A stretch of DNA of 49,023 nucleotides from an uncultured Candidatus Melainabacteria bacterium (lineage in GTDB: Bacteria; Cyanobacteriota; Vampirovibrionia; Gastranaerophilales; Gastranaerophilaceae). The first letter of the stretch is position 1; every line of letters begins with the position of its first letter. Both the position numbers and the translations under genes were made by a program. Shown in pieces: positions 32,968 through 42,534 of the stretch. The stretch lies in the NCBI GenBank assembly GCA_934757255.1, contig CAKVLL010000012.1, forward strand, positions 1 to 49,023. Direction: 5' to 3'. The notes beneath the pieces are model-generated. The model saw nothing but the letters and a program-made list of their open reading frames with translations, was not told the DNA's origin and ran no database searches.

Positions 32968-33090
32968 CACCCTCATCAGAGCTCCGCTCAGCTTCTCCCC
33001 TCGAGGGAGAAGCGGTAGAATGCGTTAAATTGGCGCAAGTGACGGCTTCTCCCTCGAGGGGAGAAGCTGAGCGGAGCTCTGATGAGGGTG
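32968..33090. repeat. Perfect 46-bp GC-rich inverted repeat (MITE/REP-like)
   Basis: Arms 32968-33013 and 33045-33090 are exact reverse complements, around a 31-base spacer. Each arm contains its own smaller palindrome near CCCCTCGAGGG. It lies between the divergent LysM and rpoB genes. The rest of 32834-33363 holds only promoter-like sequence and the rpoB ribosome-binding site. A reading frame through this repeat (32850-33149) is not a gene. Confidence 0.85.
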
Positions 33091-33236
33091 TTGTAAATTT
33101 AAGATGTTATAAATTTAAGAATATTTTCCCTCCCAAAATAACAAACTAAATCATGCCCTCATGAAAAATTTTTTCTTCAATTGTAAATTTTTGTAAACAA
33201 ACCCCTTGATAAATTGTATATTATACCCTTATTAAC

Positions 33237-33264
33237 TTGACGATACTTTTTGATGTAGTACGAT
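33237..33264 (+). promoter_or_regulatory. Possible rpoB operon promoter
   Basis: TTGACG (33237-33242) and TACGAT (33259-33264) are spaced 16 bp apart. The -10 box is imperfect. GAGGTGA (33353-33359) serves as ribosome-binding site for the rpoB ATG at 33364. Confidence 0.35.
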
Positions 33265-33363
33265 TAATTAACATGCTGTATATGGGATAATTATGTCCGA
33301 AATAAAAGTAGATAAAAAGTAAATTTTTTATATAGTAATCACTAGAATAGATGAGGTGAATTA

Positions 33364-36300
33364 ATGTCGACAGAATATGCAAAAAGAGTAACGCCAATGG
33401 GTATTCCTAATACACGTTTGGACGATTTACCGGATTTAATTGACGTGCAAAAAAAATCATTTGAATGGTTTTTGAAAGAGGGCTTAAAAGAAGAATTATT
33501 AGCATTCTCTCCTGTAAAAGATTATACAGGCAGATTAGAATTGCACTTTTTACCTAACTACACGTTCGATAATGCAAAATACACAATTGAAGAAGCTCGT
33601 ATTCATGATGCAACTTATGCAAAACAGCTTCGTGTAATGGTTAGACTTGTTAACCGTGATAGCGGTGAAATTAAAGAACAAGAAGTTTACATCGGTGATA
33701 TTCCTACAATGACTGACAAAGGTACTTTCATTGTTAACGGTGCAGAACGTGTTATCGTTTCTCAAATCGTTCGTTCTCCTGGTGTTTATTTCAAGAGAGA
33801 AATTTCTCCAACAGGTAAAAGACTTTATAACGCAACTATGATTCCTAACAGAGGGGCATGGTTGAAGATTGAAACAGATTCTAACGATATTATTTACGTT
33901 AAGATTGATAAAAATAGAAAAATCTTGGCTACAACATTACTTAAAGCAATGGGTATTACTGTTTCAGAAATGGAATCTTTGTTCACTCACTTTGAATTCT
34001 TAAAGAAAACATTGGATAAAGATACAACTGAAACAACTGATGATGCTTTAATTGATTTGTACAAAAAATTAAGACCTGGTGACCCTGCTTCTGCTCAAGG
34101 CGGACGTCAAATCTTAGAATCAAGATTCTTTGATGATAAGAAATACGATATAGGTCGTGTTGGTCGTTATAAATTAAACAAAAAATTAAACTTGAACATT
34201 CCTAAGAATCAAAGAACATTGACTGTTCAAGATATTGTTGCTTCAATCGAATACTTAATCAATTTAACTTATGATGAAGGTTCATTGGATGATATCGACC
34301 ACTTAGGAAACAGAAGAATTCGTTCAGTTGGCGAACTTCTTCAAAACCAATTCAGAGTTGGTTTATCAAGAATTGAAAGAATCGTTAAAGAAAGAATGAC
34401 GCTTCAAGATTCTGAAACTTTAACTCCATTGAACTTGTTGAATACAAAACCATTGGTTGCTTCTTTGAAGGAATTCTTTGGTTCTTCTCAATTGTCACAG
34501 TTCATGGACCAAATTAACCCACTTGCTGAATTGACTCACAAAAGACGTATTTCAGCATTAGGACCTGGTGGTTTGCAAAGAGAAAGAGCCGGTTTCGCGG
34601 TTCGTGATATTCACCCTTCTCACTACGGTCGTATTTGTCCGATTGAAACTCCTGAAGGTCCAAACGCAGGTTTGATTGGTTCATTAGCTACTCACGCAAG
34701 AGTTAATGACTACGGTTTCGTAGAATCTCCATTCTTTGTTGTTAAAGACGGTAAGGTTACAGATGAAGTTGTTTATATGACAGCTGACGAAGATGAAAAC
34801 TTCAGATGTGCGCCTGCAGACGTTCAATTGAATCCTGATAACACATTTAAAGCAGCTCAAATTCCGGTTCGTTACAGATCAGAATTCATTATGAGTGACT
34901 CTTCAAAAGTTGACTACATGGGAGTTTGCCCAATTCAGATTATCTCTGTTGCGACTTCTATGATTCCGTTCATTGAACACGATGACGCGAACCGTGCATT
35001 GATGGGTTCAAACATGCAACGTCAATCAGTACCTCTTCTAATTACTGAAAGACCGGTTGTTGGTACAGGTATGGAAAGAAGAGTTGCAAAAGACTCAGGT
35101 ATGGTAGTTTGTGCAAGAGTTAGCGGTGTTGTTTCTCGTGTAACAGGTGAAGAAATTATCATCACTGACCAAGCCGGTAAACAACATTTACATACATTAA
35201 TGAAATATGTACGTTCTAACCAAGATACATGTATTAACCAAAAACCAATTGTTAAGGAAGGCGATAAGATTGAAGCAGGTGATGTAATCGCAGATGGTGC
35301 TTCAACAAGTTGCGGTGAACTTTCAATCGGTAAAAACATTTTGGTAGCATATATGCCTTGGGAAGGCTATAACTTCGAAGATGCTATCTTGCTTTCAGAA
35401 AGATGCGTTCACGATGATATCTTTACATCAGTTCACATCGAAAAATTAGAAATAGATGCAAGACAAACTAAACTTGGACCGGAAGAAATCACAAGAGAAA
35501 TTCCAAACGTTTCAGAAGAAGCTTTAAGACATTTGGATGAACGTGGTATTGTTCGTATCGGTGCTAGAGTTTATGCAGATGATATCCTTGTTGGTAAAGT
35601 TACACCAAAAGGTGAATCTGAACATCCACCAGAAGAAAAATTGTTAAGAGCAATCTTTGCTGAAAAAGCAAGAGATGTTAAAGATAATTCACTAAGAGTT
35701 CCTCACGGCGAAGGCGGTAGAGTTCTTGATGTTAAGGTATTTGACAGAGAAAAAGGCGATGAATTGCCACCTGGAGCAAATACAGTAATTAGAGTTTATA
35801 TCGCTCAAAAACGTAAGGTATCTGTTGGTGATAAACTTTCAGGTCGTCACGGTAACAAAGGTATTGTTTCAAGAATTCTTCCAAAAGAAGATATGCCATT
35901 CTTACCAGACGGTACTCCTGTTGATATCGTATTGAACCCACTAGGTGTTCCTTCTCGTATGAACGTTGGTCAAACTTACGAATGCTTACTAGGTTTGGCT
36001 GCATACTTGACAGGTGAACACTATGAAGCACCTTCATTCGATGAAAGATATGGTGATAACCAATCAGAAATTGCAACTAAGGCTGAACTTCTAAGAGGTA
36101 TCAAAGAATCAGGTTGTGATTGGGTTAGAGAAGACGGTAAAGTTTACCTAATCGATGGTAGAACAGGTGAACCGTTTGATGAACCGATTGCAGTTGGTTT
36201 ATCTTATATCTTGAAACTTGTTCACTTGGTAGATGATAAGATTCACGCTCGTTCAACCGGTCCTTACTCATTAGTTACACAACAACCTTTGGGTGGTAAA

Positions 36301-36678
36301 GCTCAATTCGGTGGTCAAAGATTCGGTGAAATGGAAGTTTGGGCATTGGAAGCTTATGGTGCGGCTTACACACTTCAAGAAATGTTGACTATTAAATCCG
36401 ATGATGTAAACGGACGTAATAGAGCTTACGAATCAATCGTTAAGGGTGATAACATTCCAAGACCTGGTATTCCGGAATCATTTAAGGTACTTGTAAGAGA
36501 ATTGCAAAGTATCGGTTTAGATATTACAGTTGCTAAGAAAAATGGCGTTGAAGTTGATTTAATGTCTGATATGGAAGATTTGCGTAAAGCTGCGCCAAAG
36601 AGAACATTGTCAGATATTGATTCAGAGTTATTAAATATTAATTTCTTTGATACTTCAGCAACATTGGGCGAAATATAA
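33364..36678 (+). CDS. rpoB: RNA polymerase beta subunit RpoB
   Basis: RpoB forms half of the RNA polymerase catalytic cleft and carries the rifampicin-binding region. The 1104-residue protein shows the expected order: RPGDPASAQGGRQILESRFF, the rifampicin region around GSSQLSQFMDQINPLAELTHKRR, SALGPGGLQRERAG, the GDKLSGRHGNKGIVS active-site segment near 823-840, and the C-terminal KAQFGGQRFGEMEVWALEAYGA. It is compact, about the cyanobacterial size and shorter than the E. coli protein. It leads an operon with rpoC1 and rpoC2 and uses C-ending codons (AAC, TTC, TAC) more than neighbouring accessory genes, as highly expressed genes do. Confidence 0.98.
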   Translation: MSTEYAKRVTPMGIPNTRLDDLPDLIDVQKKSFEWFLKEGLKEELLAFSPVKDYTGRLELHFLPNYTFDNAKYTIEEARIHDATYAKQLRVMVRLVNRDSGEIKEQEVYIGDIPTMTDKGTFIVNGAERVIVSQIVRSPGVYFKREISPTGKRLYNATMIPNRGAWLKIETDSNDIIYVKIDKNRKILATTLLKAMGITVSEMESLFTHFEFLKKTLDKDTTETTDDALIDLYKKLRPGDPASAQGGRQILESRFFDDKKYDIGRVGRYKLNKKLNLNIPKNQRTLTVQDIVASIEYLINLTYDEGSLDDIDHLGNRRIRSVGELLQNQFRVGLSRIERIVKERMTLQDSETLTPLNLLNTKPLVASLKEFFGSSQLSQFMDQINPLAELTHKRRISALGPGGLQRERAGFAVRDIHPSHYGRICPIETPEGPNAGLIGSLATHARVNDYGFVESPFFVVKDGKVTDEVVYMTADEDENFRCAPADVQLNPDNTFKAAQIPVRYRSEFIMSDSSKVDYMGVCPIQIISVATSMIPFIEHDDANRALMGSNMQRQSVPLLITERPVVGTGMERRVAKDSGMVVCARVSGVVSRVTGEEIIITDQAGKQHLHTLMKYVRSNQDTCINQKPIVKEGDKIEAGDVIADGASTSCGELSIGKNILVAYMPWEGYNFEDAILLSERCVHDDIFTSVHIEKLEIDARQTKLGPEEITREIPNVSEEALRHLDERGIVRIGARVYADDILVGKVTPKGESEHPPEEKLLRAIFAEKARDVKDNSLRVPHGEGGRVLDVKVFDREKGDELPPGANTVIRVYIAQKRKVSVGDKLSGRHGNKGIVSRILPKEDMPFLPDGTPVDIVLNPLGVPSRMNVGQTYECLLGLAAYLTGEHYEAPSFDERYGDNQSEIATKAELLRGIKESGCDWVREDGKVYLIDGRTGEPFDEPIAVGLSYILKLVHLVDDKIHARSTGPYSLVTQQPLGGKAQFGGQRFGEMEVWALEAYGAAYTLQEMLTIKSDDVNGRNRAYESIVKGDNIPRPGIPESFKVLVRELQSIGLDITVAKKNGVEVDLMSDMEDLRKAAPKRTLSDIDSELLNINFFDTSATLGEI

Positions 36679-36691
36679 GGAGATAGGAAAA

Positions 36692-38401
36692 TTGTCTACA
36701 AGTATTGATTATTTTGATTATATACGCATAAGCATCGCTTCACCTGAAAGAATTTTGAAGTGGTCTTATGGCGAGGTTACAAAACCTGAAACTATTAACT
36801 ATAGAACCCTTAAACCTGAAAGAGATGGTTTATTCTGCGAAAGAATTTTCGGACCAACAAAGGACTGGGAATGCTATTGCGGAAAATACAAAAGAGTTCG
36901 TCATAAAGGTATCATTTGTGAAAGATGCGGCGTTGAAGTTACAGATTCAAAAGTAAGACGTCACAGAATGGGACACATCAAGCTTGCTGCTCCTGTTTCT
37001 CACATTTGGTTCTTGAAAGGTATTCCATCTTATCTTGGTTTACTTTTGGATATGACATTAAAAGATCTTGAACAAGTTATTTACTTTAATAACTATGTAG
37101 TTATTGATCCGGCTGATAGCCCATTTAAGAAACTTCAACTTCTTTCTGAAGAAGAATACGAAGATTTCATCATGGAAAATGAAGAATCTAAGTTAGAAGT
37201 TGGTATTGGTGCTGAAGCTATCAAGAAACTTTTAGGTGAAATTAATGTTAAAGAATTGGCAGAAGAAATTAGAACTGAATTAGCAGGTCATGTAACTTCT
37301 GTTCAAAGAAAAGGTAAGTTGATTAAGAGATTAAGATTATTAGATTCTTTAATTTCTTCTGAAACAGACCCTACTTGGATGGTTATGGATGTACTTCCAG
37401 TAACTCCTCCTGACTTAAGACCAATGGTTCAATTGGACGGTGGCAGATTCGCTACATCTGACTTGAACGATTTATATAGACGTGTAATCAACAGAAACAA
37501 CCGTTTACAAAGATTGTTGGAAATGGGTGCTCCTGAAATTATCGTTAGAAACGAAAAACGTATGCTTCAAGAAGCTGTTGACGCACTTATCGATAACGGC
37601 AGACGCGGTAGAACTGTAGTTGGTCCAAACAACAGAGCGTTGAAATCATTGTCTAACATTATTGAAGGTAAACAAGGTCGTTTCCGTCAAAACTTGTTAG
37701 GTAAACGTGTTGACTACTCAGGTCGTTCAGTTATCGTAGTTGGTCCTACATTAAAACTTAACCAATGCGGTTTGCCAAAAGAAATGGCAATCGAATTATT
37801 CAAACCGTTTGTTGTTAATAAACTTATCGAAAGAGGATTCGTTCAAAACATTAAATCTGCTAAGAAAATGATTGAACGCTCAGACGCTAGAGTTTGGGAT
37901 ATCTTAGAAGAAATTATTGATGGACACCCTGTTATGTTGAACAGAGCACCGACCCTTCACAGATTAGGTATTCAAGCATTTGAACCTAAATTAGTAGAAG
38001 GTCGTGCAATTCAACTTCACCCATTGGTATGTACGGCATTCAACGCCGACTTCGACGGTGACCAAATGGCTGTTCACGTTCCTCTATCAATTGAGGCTCA
38101 AACTGAAGCTAGAATGCTTATGTTGGCTACAAACAATATCTTGGCTCCTGCTAACGGTAAGCCAATCATCACACCTTCTCAGGATATGGTATTAGGTATG
38201 TACTACCTAACTATTATGAAAAATCCTGAACAAGATGTACAAGGTTACTTCTATAGCTTCCAAGACGCTATTTCAGCTTTAGAAGCTAAGGTAATTACAC
38301 TTCATGATAAGATTGTAGTTCGTGATGAAAAAGGTAAGAGAATTGAAACAACTGTTGGTAGAATTATATTCAACGAAGCAGTTAGATCAGCTTTAGTGTA
38401 G
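36692..38401 (+). CDS. rpoC1: RNA polymerase subunit gamma (N-terminal beta-prime) RpoC1
   Basis: This 569-residue protein is the N-terminal part of beta-prime, separate from RpoC2 as in cyanobacteria and plastids. The start is TTG at 36692, 7 bases after AAGGAGAT; the N-terminus then reads (M)STSIDYFDYIRISIASPE as expected. No ATG is well placed. It has the N-terminal zinc-binding cysteines (CYCGKYKRV, CERCGVEV) and LGKRVDYSGRSVIVVGP. The catalytic NADFDGDQMAVH is at about 451-462, with the three Asp residues that hold the active-site Mg. It begins 13 bp after rpoB and is cotranscribed with it. Confidence 0.97.
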   Translation: MSTSIDYFDYIRISIASPERILKWSYGEVTKPETINYRTLKPERDGLFCERIFGPTKDWECYCGKYKRVRHKGIICERCGVEVTDSKVRRHRMGHIKLAAPVSHIWFLKGIPSYLGLLLDMTLKDLEQVIYFNNYVVIDPADSPFKKLQLLSEEEYEDFIMENEESKLEVGIGAEAIKKLLGEINVKELAEEIRTELAGHVTSVQRKGKLIKRLRLLDSLISSETDPTWMVMDVLPVTPPDLRPMVQLDGGRFATSDLNDLYRRVINRNNRLQRLLEMGAPEIIVRNEKRMLQEAVDALIDNGRRGRTVVGPNNRALKSLSNIIEGKQGRFRQNLLGKRVDYSGRSVIVVGPTLKLNQCGLPKEMAIELFKPFVVNKLIERGFVQNIKSAKKMIERSDARVWDILEEIIDGHPVMLNRAPTLHRLGIQAFEPKLVEGRAIQLHPLVCTAFNADFDGDQMAVHVPLSIEAQTEARMLMLATNNILAPANGKPIITPSQDMVLGMYYLTIMKNPEQDVQGYFYSFQDAISALEAKVITLHDKIVVRDEKGKRIETTVGRIIFNEAVRSALV

Positions 38402-38428
38402 TTAAAGATTAAAAGGGAAAAATAAAAG

Positions 38429-41400
38429 ATGGAAAATACATACGCACATGCAAAACAAACTCCAGCGTTTATTAATAAACAAATGGATAAAGGCGGATTG
38501 AAAAAGCTTCTTTCTCAAATGTATCTAGAATACGGCGGAGCTAAAACTGCTGAATTGGCTAATACACTTAAGAATTTAGGTTATAAATACGCTACAAAAT
38601 CTGGTGTTACTATTTCAATCGCTGACTTATCAGTTCCTGAATCTAAAAAAGGACTTCTTAAAGAAGCAGAAGCAGAAATTGAAAAATCAACAAACAGATA
38701 TTTAAAAGGTGAAATTACAGAAGTTGAAAGATATACAAAGGTTATCGATACTTGGTCTGAAACAACTGCTAAGTTGACAGAGCAAGTAGTTGAAAACTTC
38801 GATAAATTAAATCCGGTATATATGATGGCATTCTCAGGTGCGAGAGGTAACTTATCACAGGTTTCTCAGTTAGTTGGTATGAGAGGTTTGATGGCAGACG
38901 CACAAGGTCAAATCATCGACTTGCCGATTACTTCAAACTTTAAAGAAGGTCTTTCTTGTACTGAATATATCATTTCTTCATACGGTGCTCGTAAAGGTTT
39001 GGTAGATACAGCGTTGAAAACAGCCGACTCTGGTTATTTGACAAGACGTTTGGTTGACGTTGCTCAAGATGTTATTATTAGAGATACTGATTGCGGTACT
39101 GACAAGAGTATTAACATGAAGCCTATTACTGATGGTGATAATATTATTGTTCCTCTAATTGACAGATTATTGGGTAGAACTGTTGCTCAAGATATCTTCG
39201 ATGAAGATGGTACAACTCTTCTTGTAGCAAAAAATACTACAATGGACAGAAAAGATATTAAGAAAATTGCTCACTTAAACTTGCAAGAACTTAAAGTTCG
39301 TTCAGGTTTGACTTGCGGTCTTGAATATGGTGTTTGCCAAAAATGTTATGGTTGGGCAATGACAACTCAAAAATTAGTTGATGTTGGCGAAGCAATTGGT
39401 ATTATCGCTGCTCAATCAATCGGTGAACCTGGTACTCAGCTTACAATGAGAACCTTCCACACAGGTGGTGCGGTTGGCGTTAAAGAAGCTACAAAAGAAA
39501 TTCACGCAACTGAAGCAGGTACTGTTGAATCTAAGCTTAAAACAAGAGAACTTAGAACTCGTCACGGGGATGTTGTTAGAGTTTCCATCTATGAAGCTGA
39601 TATTGAAGTTAAAGGTGCTAAAAAATCAACTTCTTACCACATTCCTGCAGGTGCAACAGTATTCTTTGCAGACGGTATGAAGATTGAAAAGAACTTTAAA
39701 CTTGCTGAATATAAACCAACTGCTAATGACGGTGGTCGTTTGACTGAAAAAGCTACTAAAGATATCAACGCTGATATGTCAGGTGTAATTTTGTTTGAAG
39801 ATTTCGTAGCAGACGAAAAGAAAGACAGACAAGGTAACATTTCAAGAACTGCCAACAAAAATGGTATTGTATGGATTATTGGTGGTGATGTTTATAACTT
39901 ACCTGGCGGTTCAAAAGTTCTTGTTTCTGATGAACAAAAAGTTAAAGCAGGTGAAAAATTAGCAGAAACATTAATGATTTCTGAACACGGTGGTGAAGTT
40001 CGTTATGCAGAAGATTTAGTTGTTGAAGAAGTTAAATCAGGTAAAAATAAAATTAATAAGATTGTTCAAGGTAAAGAAATTACAATTGTAATAGCTTCTT
40101 TGAACCCTGCAAATGCTACATTTGAACAAACTAAGAAAGAACAATTATGGACTGTTGACAAAACCGGTGAAAAATATATCGTTAAAGCTCCTGTTGATAC
40201 AACTGTTGAAAACGGTATGATAATCGCAGAACTTGTTGATGATGAATGTTCAGTTTCATCTTCTGGTGAAATTAAATATATTGATATTGAAGTAGATGAT
40301 AATCAAATCGTTACTAACCCTGGTCATATTGTATTTGTTCCGGAAGAAGTTCATCAAGTTAACAAAGATTCTTCTTTGAAGATGGTTGACAACGGTACAT
40401 TTGTAACTGCCGGTACAGAAGTTGTTAAAGACGTTTATTGTCATATTGACGGTATCGTAGAATTCAAAGAATTTAACGATGTAGTACATGAAGTTACAAT
40501 CAGACCTGGTGAAGTTCATACTCTTCCTAATATTTCAGAATTGAAGGTTGAAGAGGGTGCTGTAGTAGAAGAAGGTACAGTTATCGCTAAGGGTATTAAA
40601 GCAAAAGAAACTTCTATCGTAACATTGATGGAAATGGATTTTGATGACTTAGATATTGATGATTTGGACGAAGATATTGATACATCAGCTCTTGAAGAAG
40701 AATCATTAGAAGACAAACCTGTTCAAATTTTGGTTAGACCTGTTCAACCAATGTACATTGAACCTAAGGAAGTTTCTATTGAATTCAATACAACTGATGA
40801 ATCAATTAATATCGTTCCTGTAACGCAATTACAATACAAAGACGGTGCTAGAGTTAGAAACCTTGATGGCGCTACTTTAACAAGAACAAGTTTAGTTCTT
40901 CAAATGCAAGGTTATTTATCACACTTAAAAGGTATGGTTGAACTTGATGAAAAAGGCGAATTGAAGATTGTTGTATTGGAAACATTAATTGTTCGTCGTG
41001 AATTAGAAGGAAATTCTAAGCTTAATAGTTCACTTCAAACTGAATTATTAGTTGCAAATGGCGAAGTAATTGATGCTAAAACTCCAATCGCTAAGACAGA
41101 AGTTCTAGCTTTAAATGACGGTGTAGCTTCTATTAAGGGTGATGTTTCTGAATCAAGAAGATTACTTCTTAACTCTGCAAACTTTGAAACAACTGTTGAA
41201 ACTAAATCAAAACCATCAGTTAAGAAAGGCGATTTCATTAAGTTAGATTCAGTTGTTGCAGAATCTGGTGAATTAGCACCTGTTTCAGGTAAAATTGTTG
41301 ATGTTACTGCAAAATCAGTTACAATTAGAAACGGTCGTCCATACTTAATCAGCCCAGGTACTATGTTGCAGGTTGAAGAAGGTTCTTTGGTACTACGTGG

Positions 41401-42295
41401 TGATATGCTTGCTACATTGGTATTTGAAAGAGAAAAGACAGGCGATATCGTTCAAGGTCTTCCAAGAGTTGAAGAACTTCTTGAAGCTAGAAAACCAAAA
41501 GACTGCGCTATTTTGGCAGAAGCAGATGGTGTAGCCAGAATTGAAATTGAAGATGATGTTCCTAGACTATTCTTGGAAACAGAAGGTGGATCAAAATCTG
41601 AAATTAAGTTTGCAATCGATGCAAGTATCGTGGTTCAAAACGGTCAGAAGATTAAAAAAGGTCAACCATTAACAAGTGGTCCTTTAAATCCTCATGACGT
41701 AATTAGACTTTGTGGCCCTGAAGAAGCTCAACAATACTTGGTAGACGAAGTTCAACGTGTATACCGTTCACAAGGTGTAGAAATCGCGGATAAACACATT
41801 GAAATTATTGTTCGTCAGATGACTAAGAAAGTTAGAGTTGTTGATTCTGGTGATACTAATTTACTTCCAGGTGAGTTGGTAGAAGTTCAAACATTTGAAA
41901 ATGAAAACAAAGCTGTAAAAGAACATGATGGTCAAGAAGCAACTTGTGAATACATGTTATTAGGTATCACAAAAGCTTCATTGAATACTGAATCATTTAT
42001 TTCAGCTGCTTCATTCCAAGAAACAACAAGAATCTTGACAGAAGCTGCAGTAGATGGTAAGAAAGACTTGTTAAGAGGTTTGAAAGAAAACGTTATTATT
42101 GGTCGTTTAATTCCTGCCGGTACAGGTTTCTATCATTTATCTTGTGCAAACGAAGAAAGAGATAAGGAAGCTCAAAAACGTGCAGCACAAAGAAATCAAG
42201 CACGCAAACCATCTGCAATTTTAGAAGAAATTGAAGGTATGTTTGGCGCACCTGATTTACTTGTTGGTGATAATAAAAATTCTGATAATGAATAA
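38429..42295 (+). CDS. rpoC2: RNA polymerase C-terminal beta-prime subunit RpoC2
   Basis: This 1288-residue protein completes beta-prime. It has the bridge helix (YGARKGLVDTALKTADSGYL, about 185-204), the second zinc site (C222, C296, C303, C306) and the trigger-loop start SIGEPGTQLTMRTFHTGG (330-347). The conserved C-terminal part resumes at GLPRVEELLEARKPK near 1010. Between lies an insertion of roughly 650 residues, with repeated beta-rich barrel/sandwich-hybrid-like segments (VSSSGEIKYIDIEVDD, VSGKIVDVTAKSVTIRNGRP). It corresponds to the SI3 insertion of cyanobacteria. The short acidic stretch DFDDLDIDDLDEDID near 740-754 is unusual. The gene is 27 bp after rpoC1 and is followed by a strong terminator. 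Confidence 0.97.
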   Translation: MENTYAHAKQTPAFINKQMDKGGLKKLLSQMYLEYGGAKTAELANTLKNLGYKYATKSGVTISIADLSVPESKKGLLKEAEAEIEKSTNRYLKGEITEVERYTKVIDTWSETTAKLTEQVVENFDKLNPVYMMAFSGARGNLSQVSQLVGMRGLMADAQGQIIDLPITSNFKEGLSCTEYIISSYGARKGLVDTALKTADSGYLTRRLVDVAQDVIIRDTDCGTDKSINMKPITDGDNIIVPLIDRLLGRTVAQDIFDEDGTTLLVAKNTTMDRKDIKKIAHLNLQELKVRSGLTCGLEYGVCQKCYGWAMTTQKLVDVGEAIGIIAAQSIGEPGTQLTMRTFHTGGAVGVKEATKEIHATEAGTVESKLKTRELRTRHGDVVRVSIYEADIEVKGAKKSTSYHIPAGATVFFADGMKIEKNFKLAEYKPTANDGGRLTEKATKDINADMSGVILFEDFVADEKKDRQGNISRTANKNGIVWIIGGDVYNLPGGSKVLVSDEQKVKAGEKLAETLMISEHGGEVRYAEDLVVEEVKSGKNKINKIVQGKEITIVIASLNPANATFEQTKKEQLWTVDKTGEKYIVKAPVDTTVENGMIIAELVDDECSVSSSGEIKYIDIEVDDNQIVTNPGHIVFVPEEVHQVNKDSSLKMVDNGTFVTAGTEVVKDVYCHIDGIVEFKEFNDVVHEVTIRPGEVHTLPNISELKVEEGAVVEEGTVIAKGIKAKETSIVTLMEMDFDDLDIDDLDEDIDTSALEEESLEDKPVQILVRPVQPMYIEPKEVSIEFNTTDESINIVPVTQLQYKDGARVRNLDGATLTRTSLVLQMQGYLSHLKGMVELDEKGELKIVVLETLIVRRELEGNSKLNSSLQTELLVANGEVIDAKTPIAKTEVLALNDGVASIKGDVSESRRLLLNSANFETTVETKSKPSVKKGDFIKLDSVVAESGELAPVSGKIVDVTAKSVTIRNGRPYLISPGTMLQVEEGSLVLRGDMLATLVFEREKTGDIVQGLPRVEELLEARKPKDCAILAEADGVARIEIEDDVPRLFLETEGGSKSEIKFAIDASIVVQNGQKIKKGQPLTSGPLNPHDVIRLCGPEEAQQYLVDEVQRVYRSQGVEIADKHIEIIVRQMTKKVRVVDSGDTNLLPGELVEVQTFENENKAVKEHDGQEATCEYMLLGITKASLNTESFISAASFQETTRILTEAAVDGKKDLLRGLKENVIIGRLIPAGTGFYHLSCANEERDKEAQKRAAQRNQARKPSAILEEIEGMFGAPDLLVGDNKNSDNE

Positions 42296-42312
42296 TTTTA
42301 GAATTTAAAAAT

Positions 42313-42352
42313 AAAAAAATGGTTTGAAATTTTATTTCAAACCATTTTTTTT
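42313..42352 (+). terminator. Rho-independent terminator of the rpo operon
   Basis: ATGGTTTGAAAT and ATTTCAAACCAT form a perfect stem, extended by flanking A and T runs (42313-42330 with 42334-42351), around a TTT loop and ending in eight T. The symmetrical A/T flanks suit both strands. Confidence 0.9.
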
Positions 42353-42534
42353 ATGTAAAAATAATAGTTCATTATTAATTATTAACTTTTGTAAATAGCT
42401 ATAATCCTTTATTTTCGGTATTTAGTATAATTAATCTACAACTAAAGTATAAATTTTTCAAAAAACATTAAAGTTTTTAAAATTTGTGCCGTTATACATG
42501 ACATAAGAAGAATTATTTTGTAGGAAGGAATATT

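Noticed and set aside
32850..33149. 99-residue frame before rpoB
   Set aside because: It passes through the perfect 46-bp inverted repeat and has no ribosome-binding site.
42389..42431. Promoter for the HD-GYP-like gene (TATAAT at 42400 and 42426)
   Set aside because: Neither -10 box has an acceptable -35 box at 15-19 bp; chance is likely in this AT-rich stretch, so not annotated.
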